Shown here in pieces: positions 26,557 through 34,784 of a DNA stretch of 64,000 bases (positions are counted from its first letter, which is position 1; the number at the start of each line of letters is the position of its first letter). The DNA comes from Paracrocinitomix mangrovi (GTDB lineage: Bacteria; Bacteroidota; Bacteroidia; Flavobacteriales_D; Crocinitomicaceae). The position numbers and the translations under genes are program-made. The stretch spans positions 3,782,001 through 3,846,000 of the forward strand of contig NZ_CP091819.1 of NCBI RefSeq assembly GCF_019740355.2. The letters run 5' to 3'. The notes beneath the pieces were generated by a model that was not told the DNA's origin, ran no database searches, and saw nothing but the letters and a program-made list of their open reading frames with translations.

Positions 26557-27627
26557 ATGCAAGCCTTCAAATACTTTTCTATCCTAAAACATGACAACTT
26601 TAGCTTGTTGTATATGGGAGAATTTGATGATGATCTGACAGGTTTGTTGATGGACATCCAGGAAACAAGTAGTGATGAAGGAAGGGGAACTAAAAAAAGA
26701 GTTTCTTACTTAATTGCAGAGTGTTTTCAAAATATCATTAGACATACAGATGACAGTGGAGATGAAGGAGAGATAGATCACAAGATGTTTATGATGCGTA
26801 ACGTCTTTGGAACGCATTACATTGCAACTGTAAATCCCGTAAAAAATGAGAATATTGATTCGTTGAGGTCATCTTTGGATCATTTGAAGTCATTGAGTGC
26901 GGATGATATTAAAAGAATCTATCTTGAATCACTTTCAAATAACACCTTGAGTGAGAAAGGAGGAGGAGGTCTGGGCTTGATAGAAATGGCTAGAAAAACC
27001 AAGAATCCACCTCAATACCATTTCAGTAAAATTAACGAAGAGGTATCTAATTTCTTTATGCAGTTAGTTATGGGAGGTGAGGTGCAGTTTGACAGTCAAT
27101 TAGAGTTAGATAGTACCGTTGATTTATATACTGAACTGGTAAAGGACGATATCATCATGTTGAGAAAAGGAGATTTTTCTCAAGAAACAATATTGCCTTT
27201 GTTTAAGTTATTTGAGTCTAACTTGCACCTAAAACAAGAGGATTTAGTTTTTAAGAAAAAAAGTCTTTACATCTTGATTGAGTTGTTGCAAAACATGAAT
27301 AGACATGGTGTTGAGATCAAAGGAATAAAAGAGGGCATATTTACTGTTTCTCTAACTGATGGCGTATATACCATGGAAACGGGTAACTTCATTAGAAAAG
27401 ATAAAGTTGAAAAACTCAAAGGACATTTAAGTTCTTTACAAGGTTTGGATAAAAAAGAACTCTCAAGAAGATATAAAGAAAAGCTTTTGGATAATTCAGT
27501 TACTGAGGATCAGGGAGCTGGAATTGGAATTATTGAGATGTTTAGGCAAAGTGATGGCGAAATTTTATTTACATTTGAAGAAGTAGATGATGAATTGTAT
27601 TTCTTCACGCTACGGGCTAAACTATAA
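26557..27627 (+). CDS. Tandem SiaB-like (DUF6272) kinase, two domains in one chain
   Basis: SiaB is a GHKL-fold kinase that phosphorylates SiaC in a partner-switch pathway. This 356-residue protein contains two such domains. Domain 1 (about 1-175) has the N-box AECFQNIIRH (Glu55, Asn59) and the glycine loop GGGGLGLIEMA at 135-145. Domain 2 (about 180-356) has IELLQNMNRH (Glu242, Asn246) and GAGIGIIEMF at 320-329. Between these, LKGHLSSLQGLDKKELSRRY mirrors LDHLKSLSADDIKRIYLE in domain 1, confirming internal duplication. The siaC-like gene follows after 16 bp. Normal family members are about half this length. Confidence 0.8.
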   Translation: MQAFKYFSILKHDNFSLLYMGEFDDDLTGLLMDIQETSSDEGRGTKKRVSYLIAECFQNIIRHTDDSGDEGEIDHKMFMMRNVFGTHYIATVNPVKNENIDSLRSSLDHLKSLSADDIKRIYLESLSNNTLSEKGGGGLGLIEMARKTKNPPQYHFSKINEEVSNFFMQLVMGGEVQFDSQLELDSTVDLYTELVKDDIIMLRKGDFSQETILPLFKLFESNLHLKQEDLVFKKKSLYILIELLQNMNRHGVEIKGIKEGIFTVSLTDGVYTMETGNFIRKDKVEKLKGHLSSLQGLDKKELSRRYKEKLLDNSVTEDQGAGIGIIEMFRQSDGEILFTFEEVDDELYFFTLRAKL

Positions 27628-27643
27628 CCACTAACAAACTACT

Positions 27644-28024
27644 ATGTCAGAAAACCTTTTGTTAAAGGAAACAGAAGATACTCCTGAAGTTGTTTTTGAC
27701 AAGGAGGCGGGTCTTTTTTCTATCAAAGGGAGATCCTATCCGGAGAATCCACGTGAGTTTTATCAACCAATAGCTCAATGGTTAAAAGACTATGGTCAAC
27801 AACCAAATAGTACCACCAATTTTGAAGTAGATTTAGAGTATATCAATTCAGGATCTGTTAAAGAAATCTTTAGTTTGCTTTACCTTGTTGAAGATATTAG
27901 TGAATCTGGGCATGAAGCCAAAATTATCTGGAAGTATAAAGAAGGAGATGAGCTAATGCATCAAAAAGGATTAGAGTTTAGTGATTATTTAGATGTTCCG
28001 GTTGAATTACATCCTCATTCTTAA
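27644..28024 (+). CDS. SiaC-like regulatory phosphoprotein (DUF1987)
   Basis: The 126-residue protein matches the DUF1987/SiaC family, the substrate switched by SiaB kinase and SiaA phosphatase. Family traits are DTPEVVFDKEAGLFSIKGRS, YPENPREFYQPI and LEYINSGSVKEIFSLL. By position the phosphorylated residue would be in the NSGS segment (Ser69 or Ser71, versus Thr68 in Pseudomonas SiaC); this is inference. It follows the double kinase and converges stop-to-stop, with no spacer, on the SpoIIE phosphatase gene. In the known system SiaC controls a diguanylate cyclase; none is present here. Confidence 0.85.
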   Translation: MSENLLLKETEDTPEVVFDKEAGLFSIKGRSYPENPREFYQPIAQWLKDYGQQPNSTTNFEVDLEYINSGSVKEIFSLLYLVEDISESGHEAKIIWKYKEGDELMHQKGLEFSDYLDVPVELHPHS

Positions 28025-29863
28025 TTAACCAACTTTTACTCCTATTACTAGCATGTCATCTATTTGATGAGTACTGCCTTTCCAGTCATTTATAGCACGT
28101 TCTACGCTTTCCTTTTGATCATTCATTGATTGATCCTTGATGCTTACCAATAGATCTTTAAATCTGCTGATATTGAACTTTTCATTTTTAGTTCCACCAA
28201 ATTGATCCATGTATCCATCAGAAAACATGTAAATATTGGCTTTGTCTTCAATCTTAATTTTCTCTTCTTTAAAATCGAAAGAAGTCTTTTTCTTTCTTGA
28301 TATGACACCACCAATTCCACGGTAATTAGCATTTACTTCCATTATTTCATTGCCTTGAACAATATATAACGGATTCATGGCTCCTGCAAAAGTTAATGTT
28401 TTGGAGTTTTTATCAAGTGTGCATATAGATAAATCCATACCATCTTGTGCGGCAGCTTCATCATGTTCTTGATTAAGAGATTCTACAATTCCCTGATGAA
28501 GTTTGTTCAAAATTTCAGCAGGTGAAGTGATTTTTTTCTCCTTAACAATTTGATTCATTAATGTATTTCCAATCAAAGACATAAAGGCTCCAGGAACTCC
28601 ATGGCCTGTGCAGTCTACTGCTGCCATTACTACTTTTCCATCAACTTCTGCAAACCAATAAAAGTCACCACTTACTACGTCAAGCGGTTGATAAAAAACA
28701 AATGAATTAGGTAACATGGCGTGAATTTGAGCTTCAGTTAGTAGCACAGATCTTTGGATTCTTTCTGCATAATTAATACTTGCTCTAATTTTACGGTTTC
28801 GTTTTTCTAGTTCAAAATTGCTTCTCTTTTTCTCCTTAATTGATCTAATAAGGATGAATACAAAACCTCCCAGAATTAATAGTAATCCAATCAAGGCGAA
28901 CAAAAACTTTCTTTGAGCAGATAGTTTACCTTCTTGTTCATCAATATATGCTTTAGCTGCTTCCAATTCTTTTTCCGCTGCAATCAAAAGTTCTTCTCTT
29001 GCTTGAATCAACATAAAGTCTTCTTCAGTAACAGCGATCAACTTATCTTTTTCTAATTGATCCCAGGCGTCAGATAATTCTTTTTTTCTGTTATCAAAAT
29101 CCTCATTAGTTAGATTTCCCCAGGCATTTACATCTGTCAATTTAGAAGATGGTAGTACCGTTAATTTCTTTTGTCCTGTTGTAGTAACTTCTTCTACTTC
29201 CTCTACACTGTTGTTTGTAACATTATGATTGGGCGTATGAACGTTGTTAGTATTGTTTGGAGTTTCCTCTACTATTTCAACAGATTCAGGAGTTTTATTT
29301 AGTCCCTTGTTTTTAGCAACAGATGACTTAACCAAATTCATTGGAGCGTTGTCCTCTATTTCTTTAAATAATCTGTCTTTTTTGTCAAACTCTGTAAGTC
29401 TAGTTTTGAATTCTCTGGCAGATTCATCAAAGTAAACGGTTGCAAATACAGTTCCCTGATCAATGGGCTTGTCAGATTCATTTTCGTTGAGAAGAAACTC
29501 TAGATTTTTTAAAATCAATCCTGTAGCTTTCATCTCGTCATCAACGTTCCTAACGTCTAGTTTGATGCTTGATGTTCCGTATCCGGATTTGCTATAGGTA
29601 ATTGTATAAGTATTTCCTAAAAGAAGGTATAAGCCAAAATTTCCACCATTATCTGTTTTTGCAGATTCTGAAACACTTCCTCCTTTAGCTTTGACAGAAG
29701 CTCCACTCAAGCTTCCCTGAATTTGGATCTTTTCTTTCTTAAAAATTCCTGTCAAATCTAAACTGTATCCCATTACAGTTCCTTCAACATAAACATGATC
29801 TGCCTTACGTTGACCCAAGACAAACAGTGGCATTAACAACAATAGTGTGATTAAATATTTCAT
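28025..29863 (-). CDS. Membrane-bound SpoIIE/PP2C-type phosphatase with periplasmic sensor region
   Basis: The 612-residue protein has a signal peptide (ends FVLGQ). A periplasmic carboxypeptidase-regulatory-like beta domain spans about residues 25-120, then comes a linker and an alpha-helical coiled coil. One transmembrane helix lies near 322-342 (FALIGLLLILGGFVFILI). A second coiled coil leads to a cytoplasmic SpoIIE phosphatase domain with VVSGDFYWF, AAVDCTGHGVPGAFMSLIG, YMFSDGYMDQFGG and a final DDMLVIG; the acidic residues are the metal ligands. This is the expected antagonist of the adjacent SiaB-like kinase. The stop codon abuts that of the convergent siaC-like gene. Confidence 0.87.
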   Translation of the reverse strand: MKYLITLLLLMPLFVLGQRKADHVYVEGTVMGYSLDLTGIFKKEKIQIQGSLSGASVKAKGGSVSESAKTDNGGNFGLYLLLGNTYTITYSKSGYGTSSIKLDVRNVDDEMKATGLILKNLEFLLNENESDKPIDQGTVFATVYFDESAREFKTRLTEFDKKDRLFKEIEDNAPMNLVKSSVAKNKGLNKTPESVEIVEETPNNTNNVHTPNHNVTNNSVEEVEEVTTTGQKKLTVLPSSKLTDVNAWGNLTNEDFDNRKKELSDAWDQLEKDKLIAVTEEDFMLIQAREELLIAAEKELEAAKAYIDEQEGKLSAQRKFLFALIGLLLILGGFVFILIRSIKEKKRSNFELEKRNRKIRASINYAERIQRSVLLTEAQIHAMLPNSFVFYQPLDVVSGDFYWFAEVDGKVVMAAVDCTGHGVPGAFMSLIGNTLMNQIVKEKKITSPAEILNKLHQGIVESLNQEHDEAAAQDGMDLSICTLDKNSKTLTFAGAMNPLYIVQGNEIMEVNANYRGIGGVISRKKKTSFDFKEEKIKIEDKANIYMFSDGYMDQFGGTKNEKFNISRFKDLLVSIKDQSMNDQKESVERAINDWKGSTHQIDDMLVIGVKVG

Positions 29864-29986
29864 AGCTTCCCCAATTACCTGAAATAAATATACTTATAAC
29901 AAAGCCGTGAAGATATAAATAATCGATCAATCACTGCTTAAATTGGGTCATACTCATAAAATAAAGGGAAGAATGAACCTAAAAAA

Positions 29987-30358
29987 TTAATTGAAAGCAT
30001 TTTCGATATAAGGCCAGAATATAAAACCTGCAATTATTATAGATAAAATAGCAACTAGTAAAACTGCACCTGCAGCCATATCCTTTGAACGTTTAGCCAA
30101 TTCACTTTGCTCTGGTGAGGCCTTGTCAACTACTTTTTCAATGGCACTGTTGAATATTTCTGCCGTAAATACCAAGAAGATACAACTGGTTATCCACATC
30201 CATTCATATCTGCTGATTTCAAAGTAAAATCCAGCAAAACACACTACTACTGTCGCTAACAAATGAACAATGGCATTTGGCGTGTCCTTGAAAAAAAATA
30301 AGATCCCACTAAAAGCGTACTTAAAACTCTTGATGGTTTCCTTGATTGAAAATTTCAT
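29987..30358 (-). CDS. Diacylglycerol kinase family protein (DgkA type)
   Basis: The 123-residue protein is a small trimeric-type membrane kinase. Three transmembrane helices are visible, and the family signature is in the middle: AEIFNSAIEKVVDKASPEQS, with the catalytic Glu and the Asp of the metal site. In Bacteroidota and Gram-positives these enzymes may act on undecaprenol rather than diacylglycerol, so the substrate is open. It overlaps the upstream DUF4184 gene by 38 bp and is the last gene of the five-gene operon that starts at 33669. Confidence 0.88.
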   Translation of the reverse strand: MKFSIKETIKSFKYAFSGILFFFKDTPNAIVHLLATVVVCFAGFYFEISRYEWMWITSCIFLVFTAEIFNSAIEKVVDKASPEQSELAKRSKDMAAGAVLLVAILSIIIAGFIFWPYIENAFN

Positions 30359-31079
30359 TTCTTGGCTTTAATATCAACATTATCTTACCGGCAATCCCTA
30401 GTCCTATTAACGTACCGGAAATGCCTGTGGCAATTAGCATTCCTAAATTAGTGACATTGCGTATTAATACTATCGTCACAACTATTAAAAATACAAACAT
30501 CCAGTAAATGAAGATCTCTTTGAATTTAAATTGATGAGCACTTAAGTTCTTTAAATCAAATACTGTAAAAACAATAGCAAGAGCACCGATCAACGAAGAG
30601 ATATATTGGGCGCATGTATAGTTTGAAAAAGTATATCCTAAAACAGAAGAACTTTCACGTAAAAAAGGAATGAGTTCAACAAAGTATCTATTGGCGTGCG
30701 TAAAGCTATCCCAAAACAGATGCGAGCAAACTCCTATTAAGGCTGAAATTATTATTGTCAGATAGTACTTTTTGAATCTTGTTAACCAATCAAAATTGTA
30801 ATAATTGTTCAACTGTTTTTTAAAAGGGATAGGTGTGTATTTTATCAATGCATCTCTAATAAATAGATGAAATACAAAGCAAAGCAATATGGCCAAAGGT
30901 AAATCGTAGTAGAACATACCTGAGATTGTATGACCATGCCTCTGAATCATCCGCATGTTAATGAAATATTCAAAATCGGGAGCCATACTTCCTGCAACTA
31001 AAGCTGTGGCAGAGATGTATTTTTTATTGATTTTAGTCAATGGTAATATTATGGCGGGATGTGAAAATGTAAATGGCAT
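30321..31079 (-). CDS. DUF4184 family membrane protein
   Basis: The 252-residue protein opens with MPFTFSHPAIILPL and contains GSMAPDFEYF and SHLFWDSFTHAN, the His/Asp pattern of DUF4184 and related metal-dependent hydrolase-like membrane proteins. Six or seven hydrophobic segments follow. The biochemical activity is not established. It sits four bases downstream of the 203-residue membrane protein gene and overlaps the diacylglycerol kinase gene, so the group is co-transcribed. Confidence 0.82.
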   Translation of the reverse strand: MPFTFSHPAIILPLTKINKKYISATALVAGSMAPDFEYFINMRMIQRHGHTISGMFYYDLPLAILLCFVFHLFIRDALIKYTPIPFKKQLNNYYNFDWLTRFKKYYLTIIISALIGVCSHLFWDSFTHANRYFVELIPFLRESSSVLGYTFSNYTCAQYISSLIGALAIVFTVFDLKNLSAHQFKFKEIFIYWMFVFLIVVTIVLIRNVTNLGMLIATGISGTLIGLGIAGKIMLILKPRNEIFNQGNHQEF

Positions 31080-31083
31080 AAGG

Positions 31084-31695
31084 TTATAGTTTATAAGGTG
31101 ATTGAAGAAAATAATTCAGTACTTCCCAGGGCTGTGTCCATAAATTACTGATGATGAAAGTGAATATCAGAACAAAGGCACTACCGGCAAATACAATTGA
31201 TAAATTTGGTTTGCGATTTGTGTAATCTCGGTTGAATAAATCTGCTATTGTGATAAGTAAAAAGAACACTGGAGTGGCCACAAAAAATCCAATGAATGGA
31301 AAAAATGCGGCCCAAAGTATTAAGCTTAGTTTGTAAGTAGCAAATAAGCTCATGAATATTAGAATTCCGTGAAAAAATGATAAAATGTGTCTTGTAATTC
31401 CTGAAAGAGGTTTGAAGTATTTTTTGATAAAAAATGCAATAGCACTTATTATTGTTAACCATTGAAAAACATAGTATCCTGTTTTAAGAGGGAAGATGTT
31501 AAAATGTTCAAGCTGCGAATTGAATCCAAAGCAACTAAATAGTACAATGCTCAGTAGAATTTCTATTGTGAACTGTACTTTCCAATAGCCTTTAATTTCT
31601 CTGTTTTTGGGAAAAAATCCCATGATTAACCAGATAAGGACAAAAAGTAATATGGCCAGGTGCAAAAGTACAATCATAAGATATGTGAAGCCCAT
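31084..31695 (-). CDS. Integral membrane protein of unknown function
   Basis: The 203-residue protein is almost entirely made of five or six hydrophobic helices (LLHLAILLFVLIWLIMGFF; VFFLLITIADLF; FVLIFTFIISNLW). There is no recognised motif. It overlaps the upstream Coq4-like gene by 22 bp and precedes the DUF4184 gene by 4 bp. Its place between enzyme-like genes of one operon suggests a role in the same membrane process, which is inference. Confidence 0.7.
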   Translation of the reverse strand: MGFTYLMIVLLHLAILLFVLIWLIMGFFPKNREIKGYWKVQFTIEILLSIVLFSCFGFNSQLEHFNIFPLKTGYYVFQWLTIISAIAFFIKKYFKPLSGITRHILSFFHGILIFMSLFATYKLSLILWAAFFPFIGFFVATPVFFLLITIADLFNRDYTNRKPNLSIVFAGSAFVLIFTFIISNLWTQPWEVLNYFLQSPYKL

Positions 31696-32177
31696 AGTTC
31701 TAGTTTTTCAATTTTGTGTCTTTTGATGCGTTTCTGAATTTCTTCCAGTGGATTTTGAAGTTCTTGTAGCAAATTCAGTTTGTGAATGGGGTGCAGTTTT
31801 TTACCAAATTGAAATCTTGAATTAAAATATTTCAGGTATTCGGGTAATAGAAGTGAACAAATAACTACGGTTGAATACAGATAAACACTTCTTTTTCCGT
31901 TTCCCATTAATAGAAATTGCATGCCTACCTCTTCTTTCACAGTAGTTCCGGTTCCGGTTATGACGTGATACACATCATGTGATTCTAATTTGTCAATCAA
32001 TTCAATCTTATTGGTGATTAAAAATTGACTCACAGCATACCCTAATGTATTATCGTCAAACTGTTGTAAATCAGTTGATTTTAATCCCCATGCCTTCACC
32101 TTTCGTTTAAAAATAAAGGCATAAGGTTTCTTACTCAGCTCAAATAAGCCGGCACAAATTCTTTCTCTAAGTTTCAT
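31674..32177 (-). CDS. Coq4-like protein with HDxxHx11E metal motif
   Basis: The 167-residue protein contains HDVYH at residues 67-71 and Glu83, which reproduces the HDxxHx11E zinc motif of Coq4 exactly. The context LESHDVYHVITGTG and a helical all-alpha pattern around it also fit. Coq4 acts in ubiquinone biosynthesis; Flavobacteriales generally use menaquinone, so a different substrate is likely here. It lies between the DUF4173 gene (1-bp spacing) and a membrane protein gene (22-bp overlap). I am fairly sure of the fold but not of the reaction. Confidence 0.72.
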   Translation of the reverse strand: MKLRERICAGLFELSKKPYAFIFKRKVKAWGLKSTDLQQFDDNTLGYAVSQFLITNKIELIDKLESHDVYHVITGTGTTVKEEVGMQFLLMGNGKRSVYLYSTVVICSLLLPEYLKYFNSRFQFGKKLHPIHKLNLLQELQNPLEEIQKRIKRHKIEKLELWASHIL

Positions 32178-32178
32178 T

Positions 32179-33669
32179 TTAGTGGATGTTAAATTTTACT
32201 TTTTCTAGTTCTTTATTGAGTTTGTAGTCACTAAGATTAGTTGACAGCCAGCTTAGATTTTCTTTGTTGTCTTCAAGTCGATATATGAGATCAGGTAATT
32301 CTTCTGAAATTTCCAGGAGTATAAAGTCTGGGACATTATTGTATTTTTTATGCGCTTGAAGAATGGTGTAATATGAGTCGGGACCCAGGTTTTTGAGGTA
32401 TAAATAGTCTATTTTATCTGCCGGTAAATGTGTGGTGTTGTAATTTGAAATTGTTCGATCCCAATTAAAGACAAGTAAAACTGATAAGGTCATTGAAAAA
32501 GCTAAACTTCCAGTTTTAAATAAAAACCAGAAACTCTTTTTGTATTTCACTTTGTAAATAGTGATGACAATACCTATAACTGCTAATATCAGATAGATGA
32601 AAACACCTATACGTAAATAGGTCAATCCCCATGTATCTACGTAAATGTAGTTTTTAGTAATTGTGGTAAAAACCATTAATAAATTCTGAATCAACCAAGC
32701 ATAAGTGAGTGCTTTAATAAATCCTTTTCCGCTTTCATTAAGATGCCCTCTGAATAAATAAACAATGACAAGGATTACCAATACTATTGAAGTGATTAAA
32801 GCATAAATTCCCTGATGAACAATTTGAGATAAATTACTGTCTCTGTTAGGATCATTGATGCCGTTGAACAAAAATTCAAAATCCAGAATGTTGTAAAGCA
32901 GCAGCATGAGGTTAAGGCTTACCAATAAGGTCGTTGCCAATTTTTTCTCATTTTCCTGACCTAGAAAGTTTTGAATTTTGTCTTTATACGAAGGTTTAAC
33001 GGTTTCACTTAGATTATTCTCAAAAGTGGTGAAATCATCACTGGTTTGGAAGTAAAAGAATCCATAAAACAAGAAGGAAAGTAGTGCAAGGAACATTAAA
33101 AATCCCCAGGAAATCCAGTCGAGATTAATGAATTTAGTGAGTTCATAAAACTGTTCATCTGCTGCCTGATATAGTTTTAAAAACACTATAATCACAATGA
33201 GTGGAACAACAATCAACAAAAGATTTGTTACCCATTTGCTTTTGTTTTTAGGTTGTTGAAAAAAGTGATTGATTGACTTAAAATAGTTCTGAATACCAAA
33301 TAATGAAGAATGAATGGTATGCAAGTACGACATGGGTATAGATATTCTGGTATTGGCACTTACAGCTGCAAAAATGGAGAATGAAATAATGAATGATAAA
33401 ACGGCCGTCATTGTTGGGTTCACGAAAACGCCAATAGCTGTAGTGAGCCACAAGGCACTTACCATCCACCAGTATTGATTTTTAAAGTTCTTGTACTTCA
33501 GCATGCCAAATAGTGGAATGCTAATAGCGGCAATAAGTAATGCATTTAAACCAAAATACTCTTTGTAAAAAAAGAAATCAATGGTCAGTATCCAGGCAAA
33601 GAATAACAATGAATGCTTTCCTGTGTTGGCGATTTTTAAGTTTTGGGTGTTTTCAGTTAATATTTCCAT
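32179..33669 (-). CDS. DUF4173 (DUF4153-like) multi-spanning membrane protein
   Basis: The protein of about 496 residues has around 12 transmembrane segments and a C-terminal soluble part with YNTTHLPADKIDYLYLKNLGPD, which is characteristic of DUF4173/DUF4153 proteins. I chose the ATG at 33669; the frame extends to 33699, but that would run into the palindrome proposed as operator. It is the first gene of a five-gene operon with Coq4-like, membrane, DUF4184 and DgkA genes. The function of the family is unknown. Confidence 0.82.
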   Translation of the reverse strand: MEILTENTQNLKIANTGKHSLLFFAWILTIDFFFYKEYFGLNALLIAAISIPLFGMLKYKNFKNQYWWMVSALWLTTAIGVFVNPTMTAVLSFIISFSIFAAVSANTRISIPMSYLHTIHSSLFGIQNYFKSINHFFQQPKNKSKWVTNLLLIVVPLIVIIVFLKLYQAADEQFYELTKFINLDWISWGFLMFLALLSFLFYGFFYFQTSDDFTTFENNLSETVKPSYKDKIQNFLGQENEKKLATTLLVSLNLMLLLYNILDFEFLFNGINDPNRDSNLSQIVHQGIYALITSIVLVILVIVYLFRGHLNESGKGFIKALTYAWLIQNLLMVFTTITKNYIYVDTWGLTYLRIGVFIYLILAVIGIVITIYKVKYKKSFWFLFKTGSLAFSMTLSVLLVFNWDRTISNYNTTHLPADKIDYLYLKNLGPDSYYTILQAHKKYNNVPDFILLEISEELPDLIYRLEDNKENLSWLSTNLSDYKLNKELEKVKFNIH

Positions 33670-33680
33670 ATTTTTATTTA

Positions 33681-33702
33681 AAAGCACTTTGAAAAACAAA
33701 GT
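33681..33702 (-). promoter_or_regulatory. Putative operator copy 1 (ACTTTG-N5-CAAAGT) before the DUF4173 operon
   Basis: A perfect 6-bp inverted repeat, ACTTTG and CAAAGT around a run of five T (minus strand), lies at 33686-33702, 17 bp before the DUF4173 start. A 22-bp stretch (33681-33702) containing it is identical to 34676-34697. On the minus strand the left arm is part of TATACTTTG, close to the -7 promoter box, so a bound protein would block initiation. The neighbouring HTH_34 regulator is the obvious candidate. Confidence 0.7.
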
Positions 33703-33719
33703 ATAGGGTTAAAAAAATA

Positions 33720-34013
33720 TTACATTCCTTTTAGCAGCTTTTCAAGAGCGTTGATGTGTTCTTGAAATGCTTTGCGTCCAGAGGGAGTTGTTTTATAACT
33801 TGTGTTTGTTTTTTTTCCAACGAATCTTTTTCTCACTTCTATATATTCTAGTTTTTCAAGACCACTGATATGAGAAGCGAGGTTACCGTCAGTAAGGTCT
33901 AATTTTTCTTTAATCACTTTATAGTCTACCCAGTCATTGACCATTAATATGGACATGATACCAAGTCTTACACGACTTTCAAATGCTTTATTTAAACCGT
34001 CAATTTTACTCAA
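33720..34013 (-). CDS. Winged-helix transcriptional regulator (HTH_34 family)
   Basis: The 97-residue protein is a single winged helix-turn-helix domain of the MarR/ArsR-related HTH_34 type. It has FESRVRLGIMSILM, then LDLTDGNLASHISGLEKL (the recognition helix region) and YIEVRKRFVGKKTNTSYKTT (the wing), and ends GRKAFQEHINALEKLL. It should bind a short palindrome as a dimer. It is the second gene after the five-helix membrane protein (5-bp spacing), downstream of operator copy 2, so autoregulation is likely. Copy 1 before DUF4173 would make that operon a second target. Confidence 0.88.
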   Translation of the reverse strand: MSKIDGLNKAFESRVRLGIMSILMVNDWVDYKVIKEKLDLTDGNLASHISGLEKLEYIEVRKRFVGKKTNTSYKTTPSGRKAFQEHINALEKLLKGM

Positions 34014-34018
34014 CTGCT

Positions 34019-34672
34019 TTATTTTTTATAGTCGTATTTAAAGTACATGATGATTCCGTATAGAATATGTAAAACTCCGAATCCTAGTGCCCATCCGGGT
34101 AGTACCCAGGCGGGTTTAAACACCAAAATTACCCCTAACAGCATTTCGCTCAAAGCTAGGTATTTTATATCTACATGCACATACTTACTGGCATTCAACA
34201 ATGACATTCCATAAAAGATTAAGGTTGCCGGAGGAATTAAATAATACAATTGCGGAACATTAGTAGCCTGATAGTACAATCCAAGTGTAAACAATCCACC
34301 AAAAGATAATGGAATCATCAAGCTCAATAATAATCTCCAGCTAACAGGGGAAACGAGTTTTTCGCCATTCTTTTTTGCTTTAATAGCGGTTATCAGTAAG
34401 CCTCCACCAACAGCTAAAATTAACATAGCTGCAGCTATTCCAATTAACTTCATTTCTAAAGCCTTAGCTGCTTCATCATACTTTCCTATGGCATAATAGT
34501 GCAATTGCTTCTGGATAAATTTTTCAATAAGCAAATGAGCTCCAAAAGCTCCGGCAAGAGCCACTATACCTGCAAAAACACCAGATAGCCCACTCAGGGA
34601 TAAAAACTTTGAGGAATTTTCCATCATTTTGCGGATTTCCTGTAGATCTTCTATTGGATTTGTATTCTTCAT
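34019..34672 (-). CDS. Five-helix membrane protein co-transcribed with the HTH_34 regulator
   Basis: The 217-residue protein starts with a cytoplasmic segment (EDLQEIRKMMENSSKFLSLS) followed by hydrophobic helices (for example LIGIAAAMLILAVGGGLLIT and WALGFGVLHILYGIIMYF). This kind of membrane protein commonly precedes an HTH_34 regulator in Bacteroidota, perhaps as a signal-sensing partner. The start codon is only 8 bp from the palindrome of operator copy 2. There is no enzymatic motif; the function is unknown. Confidence 0.75.
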   Translation of the reverse strand: MKNTNPIEDLQEIRKMMENSSKFLSLSGLSGVFAGIVALAGAFGAHLLIEKFIQKQLHYYAIGKYDEAAKALEMKLIGIAAAMLILAVGGGLLITAIKAKKNGEKLVSPVSWRLLLSLMIPLSFGGLFTLGLYYQATNVPQLYYLIPPATLIFYGMSLLNASKYVHVDIKYLALSEMLLGVILVFKPAWVLPGWALGFGVLHILYGIIMYFKYDYKK

Positions 34673-34675
34673 AAG

Positions 34676-34697
34676 AAAGCACTTTGAAAAACAAAGT
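34676..34697 (-). promoter_or_regulatory. Putative operator copy 2 (ACTTTG-N5-CAAAGT) before the regulator operon
   Basis: The same 22-bp sequence as at 33681-33702, with the perfect palindrome at 34681-34697. It overlaps the -7 box TAACTTTG and the expected transcription start, and ends 8 bp before the ATG. This position is typical of repressor operators. Confidence 0.72.
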
Positions 34698-34721
34698 TAT
34701 AATTAAAACAATACAATGCAA
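34692..34721 (-). promoter_or_regulatory. Bacteroidota-type promoter (TTG-N19-TAACTTTG)
   Basis: On the minus strand TTG (34721-34719) is followed after 19 nt by TAACTTTG (34699-34692), matching the -33/-7 consensus of the phylum. The start site would fall near 34685, giving a leader of about 12 nt before the ATG at 34672. The palindromic operator overlaps the -7 box. Confidence 0.6.
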
Positions 34722-34784
34722 GAAAAAAAAAGCTTATTAACATTTTTTTAGAATGAGATGATAAAAGTTAAGAAACGCAGTAGG

